This document shows, one piece after another, positions 11,359-22,970 of a stretch of DNA of 64,000 nucleotides. The notes under the pieces are model-generated. The model worked only from the letters and a program-made list of their open reading frames with translations, was not told the origin of the DNA and searched no databases. The stretch's first letter is position 1. Every line of letters begins with the position of its first letter. Source of the DNA: Sipunculus nudus (Eukaryota; Annelida; Sipuncula; Golfingiida; Sipunculidae). The stretch covers positions 75,937,429 through 76,001,428 of the forward strand of contig CM049312.1 in assembly GCA_026874595.1 (NCBI GenBank), written 5' to 3'. Position numbers and translations under genes: made by a program.

Positions 11359-14300
11359 TTACTCTGAATATCCCCATTCATTAAGAATTGCATAGTTATG
11401 TTTCCTTGTATTTCTACTGCTATGCCTGTGTGTATAATCATTTGAAGGCCCTGCTACAGGTTCGTCGTTTTGTGGTGTGAGAGTTTGTTTTCTCCCTGAT
11501 GGACATAGCTTACTTAGCGAAGATTTTTCTTTTCCATTTCTGTTCAACCGGGCCCTGATTTTATTAAGTGATTTCGGGGGGATGCCCGCAAAATCCCCAT
11601 TCGCTACTCTATGTAATCTTACGTCACAGTCATCGGCGACATGTCCAGGCTCTGCACATTCATAGCAGTTTGGCGTTTCGCCACTCCAGGCATAAGGATT
11701 TGTGAACCTCATGTTATCTGGGCGTTTCGCAGAGGGCCTGCCTTTTCTTGGTAACGAGTCTGTCTGTACTATCTTACTATGGACATGTTTTGTCCTGTTA
11801 CGTAAGTGACGTTTGTGTGTAGGTCTGTCTGTCCTGACCTGGGTCCAATCAGCATTTGTAGGAGCGGAAGCAACTTTTGATCGATGAACTTTCTTCATTG
11901 CCCCACTGTGCTGGTTTTGTATGTGACATGTAGTGTTACGTTGTTCTGTAATCACCCACTGAGGGTCACATTTGGCAGTAAATGTCATAGGGTTTTCAGC
12001 TTTTAATAGGACTGCCGTATTGTCCGCCAGTATGGGCGCATTAGCCGGCCGTTCAGATCTCAGTCTGTCAGGTACGCGGCTGGCTTGAATGTGGGCTTGA
12101 GTCTCAAGCCAGATGCTGTGCATTCTCTGTATTCTGTCATTTAGTGTATAAGCCATATTGGGATCAATGTGGCGTAATGGAGCATTTGGGTGTCTACCAA
12201 ATACAACCAGATATGGGGACTGGCCTGTTGCCTCGTTACGGGAACTGTTATGAGCCCATTGTACATCACTAAGGGCAGCCTCCCATTGGTCAGGGTTATT
12301 TGCAAGTATTCTGGACAGTAGTTCTTTTACTGTCCGATTTACTCGCTCAATTTTCCCGTTAGATTGCGGGTGGTAGGCTGTAGACCTTCTGTGTTCTATG
12401 CCCAGTTCTTTAAGGTATTTATCCCAAGCTGTAGCATTAAATTCTAGGCCATTATCTGTGAGGATAGTCCTAGGAGTGCCATAACGAGCAAAATATTGCT
12501 GGTGTAGGGCTGTCCATACAGACTTACATGTTTTGTCAGGGAGAGGGAATACCTCAAGGAATGAACTTAGGTGGTCAATGACTGTGAGGACGTATTTGTT
12601 GTCGTTCTCACTAGCAACAAATGGGCCTATTAGGTCACAGGAGATGAATTGGAAACACTGTGATGGCACAGGCATTTCCTGAATAGCCACTCTGTCTCTG
12701 GGTGTTCTCTGCAAGGTGCAGTTTGGGCAGTTGTGGATGACCCGTTGTACTGATCTTTTCAGTCCCGGAAACATGAACGCTTCATTCACCCTATGCATTG
12801 TTTTGATCACTCCTAGATGGCCAAGCTGAAGATGTGCATTTTTTATGACTTTTTCTTGGTAAGGAGGTGGCATAACAAGCCTAGGGTACTGTGGCGCCCC
12901 CTTGTATGGTGGCCGCAAATTATAGAGTGCCCCATCGATCAGTGTGAGATACGGATGGCCCTTCTGAGCTTTCCGTTTCAGTGTTGGGAACTGTAATGTT
13001 TGTGCCTCGATAATGGCATCCAAATCGATGTCATCATACACATGTCGTGCTGTAACAGGAATTAGATCCTCAGCTTCACTGTCTTCCATGAGGTCTATCA
13101 TTTCTACTGCTCCCGGGGATACACAGACTATGACTGGTGGCTCTGGCACTGGTGGAATCGGCTTTGAATTGTGCAGTCTGGACAACATATCAGCTTTGAC
13201 ATTCAGGCAGCCCTTTCTATACACAATTTTAGGAGAGAACTCTGCCAGTGTCAGTGCCCAGCGCTGGACCCTTGTATTATTTATCTTTGAGGTAAACAGA
13301 CTCTGCAAGGGTCTGTGGTCAGTGTAGAGTGTAAACTGGCTATCCAGAAGGTAGTGCCTTAGCTTTGTAAGGGCTACCATGACAGCCAGGCCTTCACGCT
13401 CGATGGTAGAATAATTACGCTGCGCTGGATTAAGTGCGTGTGACACATACTCAATAACTCTTTCTGTGTTATTGTCATCCAGCTGGACCAGCACTGCGCC
13501 TACTGCCACATTTGACGCATCAGTGTACAGGTGGTAAGGCTTTTCGGGATCTGGAAAGGCCATCACCTGAGGTGAGACAAGTAGGTCTTTCAATTTTTGG
13601 AAGGCCGCTTCGTGGTCTTGGCCCCAGTGGAATTTAGCATGTTTCTTTGTTAATGCCACCAGGGGTGCTGCAATTTCGGCATAATTCTTAACGAATTGCC
13701 TGTAAAACCCACAGGTGCCTAGCAGGCTGCGAACACCTTTTACATTTGTGGGTGCTGCCATGTTTCTTATGGCTTCAGTCTTTTCTGGATCTGGCAGTTT
13801 TCCTTCTGCTGATATAATGTGGCCCAATAGTTTTACTGCTGGTTTAGCAAAATTGCATTTTAAGGCCTTGAGTTTTAGGTTATACCGTTGAAGACAACGA
13901 AAAACCTTCTGCAAGTGTTGCACATGTTCCTCTCTGCTTTTACTGAAAACCACAATGTCATCTATGTAGACACGGGCACAATTGTCTAACACAGCTTCTT
14001 TGAGGGCCCAACTTATGGCTCTTTGGAATGCAGAGGGCGCCACTGAAAGGCCAAAAGGGCAACGGACAAACTCATAGAGTCCGCTAGGTGTGGCCATTGC
14101 TGTCAGAGGTATGCTGTCAGGATGCATTGCTAACTGGTGGTACCCTGACTTCAAATCGAGGGTGGAAAATATTGTGGCACCCTGAAAATCATCAAAAATG
14201 TCAGACAAGCGTGGGAGGGGGAACTTGTCTGCCTGGATTGTCTGGTTGACCTTCCGGTAGTCGACTACTAGCCGAACTGAACCATCCGGTTTGTCTACCA

Positions 14301-14439
14301 GGGACACAGGACTACTATAGGGTGACCTACTTGGTCTAATGATCCCTTCTTTTAGTAGTCGTTGTACTTCCTGGTCAAGCACCTTTTTCTTTGCCAGGGG
14401 AACCCTATAAGGTGGGAGTGATGTGATTGTCCAATTGGT
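11359..14439 (-). CDS. Ty3/gypsy Pol polyprotein (RT-RNase H-integrase)
   Basis: Open from about 14,439, in frame with PPYRVPLAKKKV before the residue-1 Leu-rich start used for numbering at 14,382. Reverse transcriptase spans residues 1-240, with FSTLDLKSGYHQ (Asp 76) and YIDD at 139-142. RNase H spans about 280-400: YTDAS at 286-290, Glu 328, YTDHRPL at 353-359. The integrase zinc site is His 517, His 522, Cys 552, Cys 555. The catalytic triad is Asp 583, Asp 643 and Glu 679, the last two 35 residues apart as in active integrases. There is no chromodomain. Unusually, a perfect CX2CX4HX4C knuckle lies near the C-terminus (Cys 906-Cys 919). All catalytic residues are kept over about 1,000 codons with no stop, which implies recent activity. 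A stop at 14,440-14,442 separates it from the protease. Confidence 0.9.
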   Translation of the reverse strand, partial: TNWTITSLPPYRVPLAKKKVLDQEVQRLLKEGIIRPSRSPYSSPVSLVDKPDGSVRLVVDYRKVNQTIQADKFPLPRLSDIFDDFQGATIFSTLDLKSGYHQLAMHPDSIPLTAMATPSGLYEFVRCPFGLSVAPSAFQRAISWALKEAVLDNCARVYIDDIVVFSKSREEHVQHLQKVFRCLQRYNLKLKALKCNFAKPAVKLLGHIISAEGKLPDPEKTEAIRNMAAPTNVKGVRSLLGTCGFYRQFVKNYAEIAAPLVALTKKHAKFHWGQDHEAAFQKLKDLLVSPQVMAFPDPEKPYHLYTDASNVAVGAVLVQLDDNNTERVIEYVSHALNPAQRNYSTIEREGLAVMVALTKLRHYLLDSQFTLYTDHRPLQSLFTSKINNTRVQRWALTLAEFSPKIVYRKGCLNVKADMLSRLHNSKPIPPVPEPPVIVCVSPGAVEMIDLMEDSEAEDLIPVTARHVYDDIDLDAIIEAQTLQFPTLKRKAQKGHPYLTLIDGALYNLRPPYKGAPQYPRLVMPPPYQEKVIKNAHLQLGHLGVIKTMHRVNEAFMFPGLKRSVQRVIHNCPNCTLQRTPRDRVAIQEMPVPSQCFQFISCDLIGPFVASENDNKYVLTVIDHLSSFLEVFPLPDKTCKSVWTALHQQYFARYGTPRTILTDNGLEFNATAWDKYLKELGIEHRRSTAYHPQSNGKIERVNRTVKELLSRILANNPDQWEAALSDVQWAHNSSRNEATGQSPYLVVFGRHPNAPLRHIDPNMAYTLNDRIQRMHSIWLETQAHIQASRVPDRLRSERPANAPILADNTAVLLKAENPMTFTAKCDPQWVITEQRNTTCHIQNQHSGAMKKVHRSKVASAPTNADWTQVRTDRPTHKRHLRNRTKHVHSKIVQTDSLPRKGRPSAKRPDNMRFTNPYAWSGETPNCYECAEPGHVADDCDVRLHRVANGDFAGIPPKSLNKIRARLNRNGKEKSSLSKLCPSGRKQTLTPQNDEPVAGPSNDYTHRHSSRNTRKHNYAILNEWGYSE

Positions 14440-14525
14440 CTAACTTTTAATGGCGGTAGACTTGAAATGGACATTTTCTCCTCTGATGAGGCGAACACAT
14501 CACTAAACTGTCTCAGGACGTGATC

Positions 14526-14960
14526 TTAATCTGCGTCAGCATAACACGGCCTTGTGATGAAGATTTTAGTTGGTGTTCCCACGTATTCATGTGTAATCTT
14601 GAACACACGACGATACCATGTCAAGGTATCTTGTTCAAGGTCAAGGTCGGCACAGCCACTGTTCAGTACGTCACTCCCTAAGATAAGATCATGTGGTAAG
14701 TCTGGTACCACAAATAGGCGTAACCTAGTGTCAAGATTTGAGAATAACACATAGGTTATACCAGTCACTACAAGCTTATTGCCCGTGACGGACTGGAGCC
14801 CATGGGGGGGGGGGGTTCCTCCAATGTAAGGTTATTATTCTTTCTGTGAAGGTTCATGAAAGTATCATGCCGCATCAACGAAACAGCCGCCCCAGTGTCA
14901 ATAAGAGCATCTAGGCTAACTTCAGCATAGTGTAATTTAATGAATGGGCGTCCCTGTTGA
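14526..14960 (-). pseudogene. Ty3/gypsy aspartic protease, frame broken
   Basis: Two pieces in different frames. The upstream piece (about 14,960-14,815) carries LIDTGAAVSLM, the retropepsin active site (DTGA, Asp at 14,897-14,899). The downstream piece (14,768-14,526) carries DLPHDLILGSDVL, the conserved ILG region near the end of the fold, and then stops. The frame change falls at or near a G/C run at about 14,803-14,813, so it may be a homopolymer sequencing error rather than a mutation. Lies between Gag and Pol as expected. Confidence 0.75.
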
Positions 14961-14976
14961 TGTCGTGATGCGGCCC

Positions 14977-15812
14977 TTACCAGTTTAAATGACTGTGAGG
15001 CCGGTGGGTGGGTTTGTTCAAAGTATATGTATAACCCTCATGGGAAATTTCCTGAGGGGGGTCGACAAATTTTTGTGCAATGGGTTGTACAGCATGAACT
15101 TGTTGACCAGATTTCTGAACATGACTGACCATTGGTTCAATATACCGATTATGTTGATCAGGGACACCCTTTCGACTTCTGTTCACTTGTTGTGATGCTT
15201 GTTGTTTGTGTGTTTGTGGTGGTTTACTGGTCCACATTTGGCCCTCTTGGGCCCATTGGCCCCAAGCATTTTTTCCATTCAGGGTATAGGACTGGTTTCT
15301 AATATGTCCTACTGTGGAGCCGTAATAACAGACTGGTCTGTTATTCTGTGTATATCTCATGTAAGGCTGTTGTTTTCTGTGTGCTGTTTTTGTATCAAAA
15401 GGATGATGGAAATGCTTATTAATGAGATCTATGTCCCTAGGGGTTTTGTATTTCATGTCAGCCTCAGGGTCTCTTCCGAGTTTCTGAAAAGCTAAGTCAT
15501 CATGCATCAGGTTTCTGGCAGTTTGCATGGCCTCATCTATATCCTTGCATTTGAGGGCTGCCCTTGCTGCAGCAGTACTACTCAGACTGCGTGCATAGTG
15601 TTCTACAATTTCTTTATTTTTGTCAGCGGGGATGGTATTTCCATACAATTCTACCACCAGTTGTATGAAGGTGTCATTATGCTCCTCTAGCATTGTTTGT
15701 GATTTCTGTCTGAGCTTGGTCAGTCTGTTTTTGAGGTGATCCATGTCGTTAGGTGGCAAAAAAGTGAACTTAATATGTTGGATAACTTCCTGCCAAGTTA
15801 CATTTTGCGTCT
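14977..15812 (-). pseudogene. Ty3/gypsy Gag, N-terminally truncated
   Basis: Open from about 15,812 (after a stop) to 14,977. It reads TWQEVIQHI, PPNDMDHLKNRLTKLRQ, then NDTFIQLVVELYG, and DLINKHFHHPFD. Towards the end a degenerate zinc knuckle 'CYYGSTVGHIRNQS' keeps the first Cys and the His but has lost two of four ligands. At about 270 residues it lacks most of a capsid-length N-terminus. The AT-rich DNA upstream (to 16,874) is non-coding. It overlaps the protease piece in another frame. Confidence 0.65.
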
Positions 15813-16874
15813 ATAAATTTGTAAAAAGCAATGCTGTTCACAAGAAAATTTAATGGGAGATAAAGATAAGTGAACTAAAACTTTGTTGGATGTTTGTCTG
15901 TTTTAATTTATTTATTTATTTGATATTTTTTTATTTATTTATCTTTTATTTATGTATTTATATTTTTTTATGTATTGTTTATTCATTTGTTTTTTTTTTT
16001 TTTGTTTTTTTTTTTACCAATTATTAAAGTCAAGTGGATGGATATATATAACAAGTCAGTCACTGACCGTTAAATATTAGGTCACAATGGCATTTATAGC
16101 ACGGGCCTGTTCGCTACTAAGCACGGTTGACTAAGGTAATTTTATCTAGCATGTATGCAGAGGGATTTACATCAAGAGTGGGCTTTTGAGCGAAGAGGCA
16201 GCAGGGGCTGGGTGTCCAAAGTTCAGTTCAGCATGGTGGTATGACATCTGCATCTGTTTGTTCTTGTGTGCTGATGTTAAGATTTTATATGAGCCCTCTC
16301 AGGGCTATTAAAAAAATAGTAATTTAACAGGGATATTGGTTTAATAGGGATGAATATTCTTTTAATGTGCAATAGTAATGATTCTTTAAGTAAACTAGAT
16401 TTTTTTTCTTTTAAGTATGAATTTGTAAATTTATGAATATGATATATATTTATGATATTTATGATTATAAATGGTATGAGCAAATAAGTGTATAATTACT
16501 GAAATCAAATCTGAAATGAACTTTCCCTTTATGCAACTATATAAAATTCAATTTGAGACCAAAAAAAGTAAATTTTATAACTTCTTTTATTTTATTAAAA
16601 CCTTTATCTATTTATAAATGTTACAAAATTAATTTTCCTTCTTTAATAGTATGTATTATAGATGATCAAATGAATGGCACAAGCACAAAGAATTGTTAAA
16701 TAAATGTATCACCTATGAAATCAAGTGTGTGGTTCTTCAGATTATCAATAGACAGAATGGCTGTCTTATTAGTGTACACAGTATATTGTGATGTTGGATA
16801 TCCAGAATTAACCTGAACAAAGCAATTTCTCAACCAGGGTTCGTTTCCTAGCGCAAATTTCACATGCGCATAAA
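15813..16874 (-). other. 5' leader region of the retrotransposon
   Basis: AT-rich, T-run-rich DNA between the primer-binding site and the Gag remnant. No Gag-like frame is found; it may be a long leader, or Gag-encoding DNA may have been replaced. Confidence 0.45.
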
Positions 16875-16889
16875 GGCTTATGCTCGCCA
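16875..16889 (-). other. candidate primer-binding site
   Basis: On the minus strand TGGCGAGCATAAGCC starts two bases after the 5' LTR end. It begins with TGG, the complement of a tRNA CCA tail. The donor tRNA is not identified. Confidence 0.55.
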
Positions 16890-16891
16890 GT

Positions 16892-17286
16892 TGTAAGGGA
16901 TTTCTAATTCTGAGGACAGGATTTTCGTTTTTTTTTTATCTGACTGGGTAATTCAAAGAACCACAACAAATATATAGGGTTATAAACACAACTATAAACT
17001 TTAACAATTATCAAACTGCATATGGTCTTAAGTACAAGGGATAAAGCACATACCAAGGTTGCCAAGGCTGACTCCTGGATGTACAGAAGATGGTGCTTTG
17101 AATCAGCAAACCAACTCTTCTGTCTCAGATGGAAGTCCAAACCCGACTGGCACCCGTTCTATCTGGCCTTCACCACGTGTGTGCTCGGCAGGGGAAAAGA
17201 TCACTGACCGCCATACAGTACCCAGGTTAATGATCACCCAGGTAAGGTGATACTCAACCCAGGGTGGAGACAGGCGGGCAGTTACA
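16892..17286 (-). repeat. LTR (5' LTR of the minus-strand element)
   Basis: Near-identical direct repeat of 9,870-10,269, shorter mostly because of a shorter poly-T. It should contain the element's promoter, directed away from the lectin exon at 17,400. Confidence 0.9.
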
Positions 17287-17399
17287 ACATCATGCTAGTC
17301 AGCTGATCATTAAAACCCATGAGTCATATGTTTCGTTCTTGGCAGTGGCCGTAACTTAGGAATCGAAACAATACATTTTATTTATAAACTTGTTTGTAG

Positions 17400-17653
17400 A
17401 ATGTTTGTTTAACGAATACATGTTTACGCTACAACACAGCGACCTGGGGAAGTCACATTTGAACATCTGGGAGGGACCATGGACGTGCACGCCTTCTGTG
17501 GGAAGAAATCACCTATCCACACAGCCTGTGGCCAACATGGAGCAAAACGAATGGTCTGACTGTGCAGTGATACTCTGGGGAAACCTATATGGCCAATCCG
17601 TGAGCAGAAAAAAGTGGTGTAAATTCATATGTGAAAGACAGCGCCGGGTTTAG
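17400..17653 (+). CDS. C-type lectin domain, C-terminal exon
   Basis: Reads through HLNIWEGPW, NEWSDCAVILW, KKWCKFICERQ and a TAG stop at 17,651-17,653. WSDCAV followed by WxxFICE is the conserved end of a C-type lectin domain (third and fourth disulphide Cys). A Ca2+/sugar-binding EPN or QPD triplet is not evident, so carbohydrate binding is uncertain. The acceptor is placed at 'tttgtag|aa' (AG 17,398-17,399), which keeps phase 1 with the donor at 6,879. An alternative acceptor is 'acaacacag' about 40 bases later. Direct splicing gives a domain lacking the usual WIGL segment, so a small middle exon may exist in the 10.5-kb intron. A possible AATAAA lies at 18,000-18,005. The retrotransposon ends only 113 bp upstream. 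Confidence 0.65.
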
Positions 17654-18427
17654 GCAGTTGATTGGTTGCCCTTGGCTACGAGACCAAAGGAGGCCCCACT
17701 GATCATGAGGACCAAAAGTGCCTTCCTCATCTAGACAATCAAACGTTTCTGATATTATATAATCGATAAAAGAGACATTTTATGTATTTATTACATTTTA
17801 TAAATTAGTTGAAGCATGGTATTAATTATAACGTTAACACAAAACATTCACAACAATACTCCAGTTTTTACAACCTTTTTTACAGTAACTTCTTTCTAGT
17901 TTTTCTATGCAAGTTTATCAATTATTCCACCAAAATTTGTATCTCGCCTATATCTCATGTTAAACATTATTTTGGTCTAATTTTTACTGTTACAAACGAA
18001 ATAAATGAAAGGGATATTTTAATTTTGTAGCATTAAGCCAAGACTCCCATAGATTGATTCACCCTGGGCTGCATCCCCTTACCCCTGGCATAATTTGGTG
18101 TTGATCAGGGTTTTGATCAACCTCCTCTATAAGTGACTTGCCCACTCATCTCGAGATACCTGTCGGCCAAGACTGACATTGACTGTTTGGGTCTGATACA
18201 TAGCCAAAGAATGGTCATCTTATAGTCACATCTCACATTACAATTGTAAATCGATAAATTGGGCCGTAAATTCTCAAAAGCTGTTTAGCATTAGTTGTGT
18301 AACTTTGAATTAGCTGTTTAGCAGACCAATAACTAAATCAGTATGCTCGAAACTTTATCATAAGTAGATGGTTAAAACAGGAGACTATTTGACTATTATT
18401 AAATCAAAGTTTTTGAGAATGCTGCTA
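17654..18427. other. lectin 3' region and short palindromic repeat
   Basis: Contains the probable 3' UTR. About 18,270-18,422 begins 'attctcaaaagctgtt' and ends 'caaagtttttgagaat', weak inverted ends suggesting a short non-autonomous DNA element. Confidence 0.35.
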
Positions 18428-18735
18428 GATTAAGGTGTGACAATTATAAATTAAGAGTAGTGGAGGATAGATATAATGGTGAGATGTTACAAAATTGAAT
18501 ATGTAGATTATTGTTAAACAAATGATATAATAGAAGTAATAGATGAACGGCATTTCATGATGAAATGTGATCAGTATCAGGATATCAGAGAACAATATTT
18601 GCCAGAACGATATAGAAAGAGCCCTAGTTGTGAAACATTACTTTGATCTGATGGATGTTGAAAGACAGGATGTATAGTAAAGAAACTAGCAATTTATCTT
18701 ATGAAGGCGAGCAAAATTAGGGTAAAGAATTTAGA
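18428..18735 (+). mobile_element. LINE ORF2 C-terminal remnant
   Basis: Broken plus-strand reading gives LRCDNYKLRVVEDRYNG, later ERHFMMKCDQYQDIREQYLP, and KKLAIYLMKASKI. These are the typical last motifs of animal non-LTR ORF2 proteins. Several stops; dead fragment. Confidence 0.7.
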
Positions 18736-19004
18736 AGCAAAAGAGTAATACATAATGATAGGAGTATTAAGAAGAGATATGGTCTGAAAGAAAGGAAACC
18801 CCCCCCCCCCCCCTCTAAAAAAAGCACAGACTATAAAATAACAATATGATATGTTGCATCATTAAGTGTTAATTTACCAATAGGGTGGTATAGATGTATA
18901 TAGGAAAAAATGGTACCTTGAAATGTGTAATTTTAAAATCATAACACTATGTAATGGAATCTACCAGTGATGACGACTATTTTATGGGCCAGAGGCCTTG
19001 AACT

Positions 19005-19062
<58 letters not shown>

Positions 19063-22000
19063 GGAGACTTTCATTTAACAGGGGGCGTATGCTCGAAGGC
19101 TGTTTAACAAAAAAACTACTTAACAAGGCCTTGTGCGCGGAAAGAAGTTTACTAATGAACTATCTAAGTTTCACATTTATCAGTGTCTAACTTAATTGGT
19201 ATGCTCGAAAGGTTTTTTTTTCTAAATGGACTAAAAATCCGCTCTAAACTGGTCAACATCTTAAAGGAGCCTTAGGGAATATGTTAAAGGTCTGTTTAAG
19301 TGGCGAACGGCATTTCATTTTCGATCGTTACTTTGTAGTACTGTTTCTTTTTGTGACTAAAACATTAATATTTATTTCCACGTTTCAATGCACATCTGAA
19401 TTTGAATGATATGTGAGTGACAGGAAGGGATATGGAAAATATCAGAAATGCACACGACCTTTTTGTGCGACAGACCCGAAGAGTGCAAGTCATCCTAAGG
19501 CACTCCTAAGGAAAATCATTTTATCAAACTGGAATGAAATACGATAATATTTAGAGATGTTATGTGGCGTAATCCTAAACCATACATAGAATATGCTCCA
19601 ATACAGGTGGTAGGAATCGGTTGTAAAATCATAATCGATGATTATGCAATAATTGAAAGACAAAAATAATCGAATATATTAATATCAAATATTTAAATTT
19701 TGTATTAAAGGGAAATCTATAGAAATTTGAAGTATAATTTATTTACAAAACGTCTTTACGATACTGGTATACATAAAATAAATCCATTTTATTCATGTTT
19801 ATTTTTTAAGGTCGAGCAACATTCAGTCGACCACGCCTACATATTAATATTACATGGTTGGTAAATGAAGTATAAAAAACTGAATGTTTAACCGGTGGCT
19901 TTATTTGAATGACCGAGAATGGAATACACGCTTTAGATACACTCATTCTGTTGTTTTCTGTATAATTTAATTTCGTCAATTTACACTATTACCAAGGGAG
20001 CTATTAGTGATGCGTGATCGTTTATATTGAATATTAATTCATCACTTAGGTCAGAATACACGCAGACGAATTGAGATTGATATACCGGTCTCTTAATGGA
20101 AGGCGGTAAATTCATTTTTTTTTTAAATCGTAAGAATATCGCTGAATATCCTAGTATATTGCAGCGTATAAGATGTTATAGAATTTACTAGAATTTTCAA
20201 CGATATCAGATAATTATTACTTAAAGCATAGTAATAGTGCGAATAAACATACAGTACAATAGACTGTATAAACAAGCATGACGGATGACTTTGACAGATG
20301 TATGACAACCTGTTGTAAATTATGTTTCTTGACTAAACTTCGGTTTTCTTTCACTCACGTTCTTGTTCTAGCAAGTTCGTGGCATTTGTGGCACACAGCC
20401 ACAGCACACAAATTCGTCAACTTAGGTAACCATTTTTATTCTACAGTAGCATCCAAATAAAAATGTCAATACATAAAAAGTGTCCTCAGTGCAGAGTGGC
20501 CAAACGGAATCTCCCCACACATGATTATACCCTGGCTTTTGTTCTTTCTCTCATTGGAATATAACCAATAACATCACCCATTCACTCCATTGGTCAGATG
20601 GGTAAGGTGAACTCCATCCCTGTGCTGGCCAATGAAATGAAGGGCGAGTTTGTTGATTATACCCTGACATATACAAGGTCTACATACAGTGTAATTATAC
20701 GTTTTCCTGATATCACCTATCTGTGTGTGCTCCTTAACATCACGGGACCCCCATTAGTGGTCACCCTGATGAGATCAACACTTTTAACCTAATGAGATTT
20801 ACAGATTAGGATCCGGCCTGTACAAATAAGTAACCCAGTGACCATAACTAGGAGATTATCCAATCAGTACCCAGTCATCATGGAACAAAGGCTGTTATAC
20901 ATGTGTGATATGTCACAAGGTAACGCACAGGTTTTAATGCATATGAAAGATTAAATTAACAAAACCAGTAAAGTTATAATAATAATTAAAATATTCATAT
21001 TATTGAGAACAGCTGCAAATGAGAGAGAGAAGCACGTTGAACTCATTTAGTGTGACATGAAATACCAAGAATATACAGCCTACCATGCCAAATCTCAAAC
21101 TATGGTTTGGCACGGGAAACATTTGACAGCCTTTTGACAACCCTACAGGGATGTAAATAGATATTTTGACCATTTGGATCGTTGTTTAGGTACACCAATT
21201 CGACAAACCTGAAGCTGTAGATTTGACAATCCTATGTAAGAAAAATTTAGACCTTCTTTAAAGTCAGCAATTCACCTGTCTTACATGTGGAAGTTATGTG
21301 ATTAAACGAATTGATAATCCCTGTTAAGAACAGTTCTCATAACGTCTCTGTGATGGATGCGTGAGCTTGTTTATCTACAATCTCACAGTAAACATGGAAC
21401 ATATGCCAATATTGACAAACGGGAAACCCATTTAACTGCATGTAAGTGGTTGTTTGCATATGTGCGGGAGTTGAAAGGTCACTTGGTGCAAAGCGCAAAT
21501 TGTAAAACTCTGGTTCGTCTGTGTCGGAGCCATGCAGCTATCCTTGAATGTGTTTGGATTATTTTGGCGCACCCCACATGTTATAAATAAGTGGATACAA
21601 ACAAAACGAAAAATTTTGAATACCGAGGGATCGGCGTTTTCTGGCCTATTTTTATATAAGTGAAATATAGGAACAGACCCCTTTATTAAAAAAGGTAAAC
21701 AAAAGAGAAAATGATTCTCGGCAGTTGATCATACATTAATAACTCCTATGTCATTGTCTAGTATTGATGATTTTCGGTATTATAAGCGTGTATTTTTCTA
21801 TTACAATGATGTTTTAGGTAGAAAAAAAGAGTGGGGCGCCCCCTGCGCCCCTCTCAATCCGCCCCTGCTGTTAAACAATATAATTTGTACTGAGCAAGAA
21901 TTCAGCCACACCTTTCTATATGTGCCACCAGGTAGACTTTGTAATATATTTATATGATAGATATCCTCTTGGACCAATTCGCGTGTTCGACAATTTATAA

Positions 22001-22970
22001 TAACTATTTTCTTAATTAAAACCAGATTGTGCTGTTAACTTAGTTTTCCCTTTCCGTCAGGTGTGCAGTTATGCATCAGACGTATTAATCGTCGAAGTTT
22101 AGAAAACATCCAGCCATGTAGCAAACCGAACACTCAAAGCTGTCATCAACACATGCTGTTTTTCCATGTGCGAGTATATGCGTATATGCGTAAAAATCGC
22201 TCATATGATACTGTAACTGGGATGATTCCCTGTGTCCGTCAATGTTTATTCGTATATGAGTGAAAATCCCCACAGAAGCGATTTTCACACATATATAGAT
22301 CTGCGTGAACTCAGGAGTTGAGCGTATCATGACGTCACTTCACCATTTTTTCTTGGAAGTCCTGCTCCAACTACTGAACAAATATATTAGTCTGCTAGTT
22401 CACGCAAATACGCGCACATGGAAATACCTGTTTTTTTCCGCATATACGCACGTATGCGTATGTATCTGATAAGAGTTAAAAAAATATGTTATAAGCCTTA
22501 AATACTTAAAATATAAATATTAATATATAATAAGCTTTAAAACTAGAATTACCCAGCAACAGCAAAAGCACACAAATCGACCTCGGTCACTGCTGCCCTC
22601 TATCGAATGGTATGTGAATTATTTATTCACAGGAGGATTAAAAAAAAAAAGGTTCATCAGCTGGTTGATGTGGCTGACAATAAGAACGCCATGAGCTGAC
22701 GACAAGAAGTCAGAAGTCGTAGCACAAATGTGGAAGGTTTATTTCAGTAGGTCTTAATATTTATATTATTCTGCGATTACCAGGGGCAGGTACAGGATTG
22801 TGTGTGTGTGGGGGGGGGGGCGCTTCCAAACCCAGGAAAAGTAATGTAAAAACCTTAATAAAATCCCAGGTCGGGGGGTGGTTCTAGACTGCCAAAATTG
22901 GTTTGAAACTCTAGTAAAGATTGTGGCGGCTGTAAATTGGATTGGTCCAGCGCGCGCTGGCCTTGAACCA
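18736..22970. other. long non-genic stretch
   Basis: AT-rich, with a poly-C at about 18,800, a (TA)n at about 19,010-19,056 and a repeat with two 'gtatgctcgaa' motifs near 19,090 and 19,200. The 60-80-residue frames here (20,278, 20,598, 21,357, 22,063) have no recognisable domain or splice support. Confidence 0.4.
19010..19056. repeat. (TA)n microsatellite
   Basis: Uninterrupted TA repeat. Confidence 0.95.

Larger units (their letters stand above)
9870..17286 (-). mobile_element. full-length Ty3/gypsy LTR retrotransposon
   Basis: A complete-length element on the minus strand, 7.4 kb. It is bounded by two direct repeats of about 400 bp (9,870-10,269 and 16,892-17,286) with TGTAA...TTACA ends. 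It is flanked by ACAT on both sides (9,866-9,869 and 17,287-17,290), a plausible target-site duplication. Next to the 5' LTR is a candidate primer-binding site; next to the 3' LTR is a polypurine tract. In order it carries a shortened Gag, a broken protease, and an intact reverse transcriptase-RNase H-integrase frame (this order is the Ty3/gypsy type). The LTRs differ mainly in a poly-T length and one visible substitution (10,227 A/17,242 G region), so insertion was recent. It sits antisense in an intron of the lectin gene. No envelope-like frame is seen. Confidence 0.9.
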
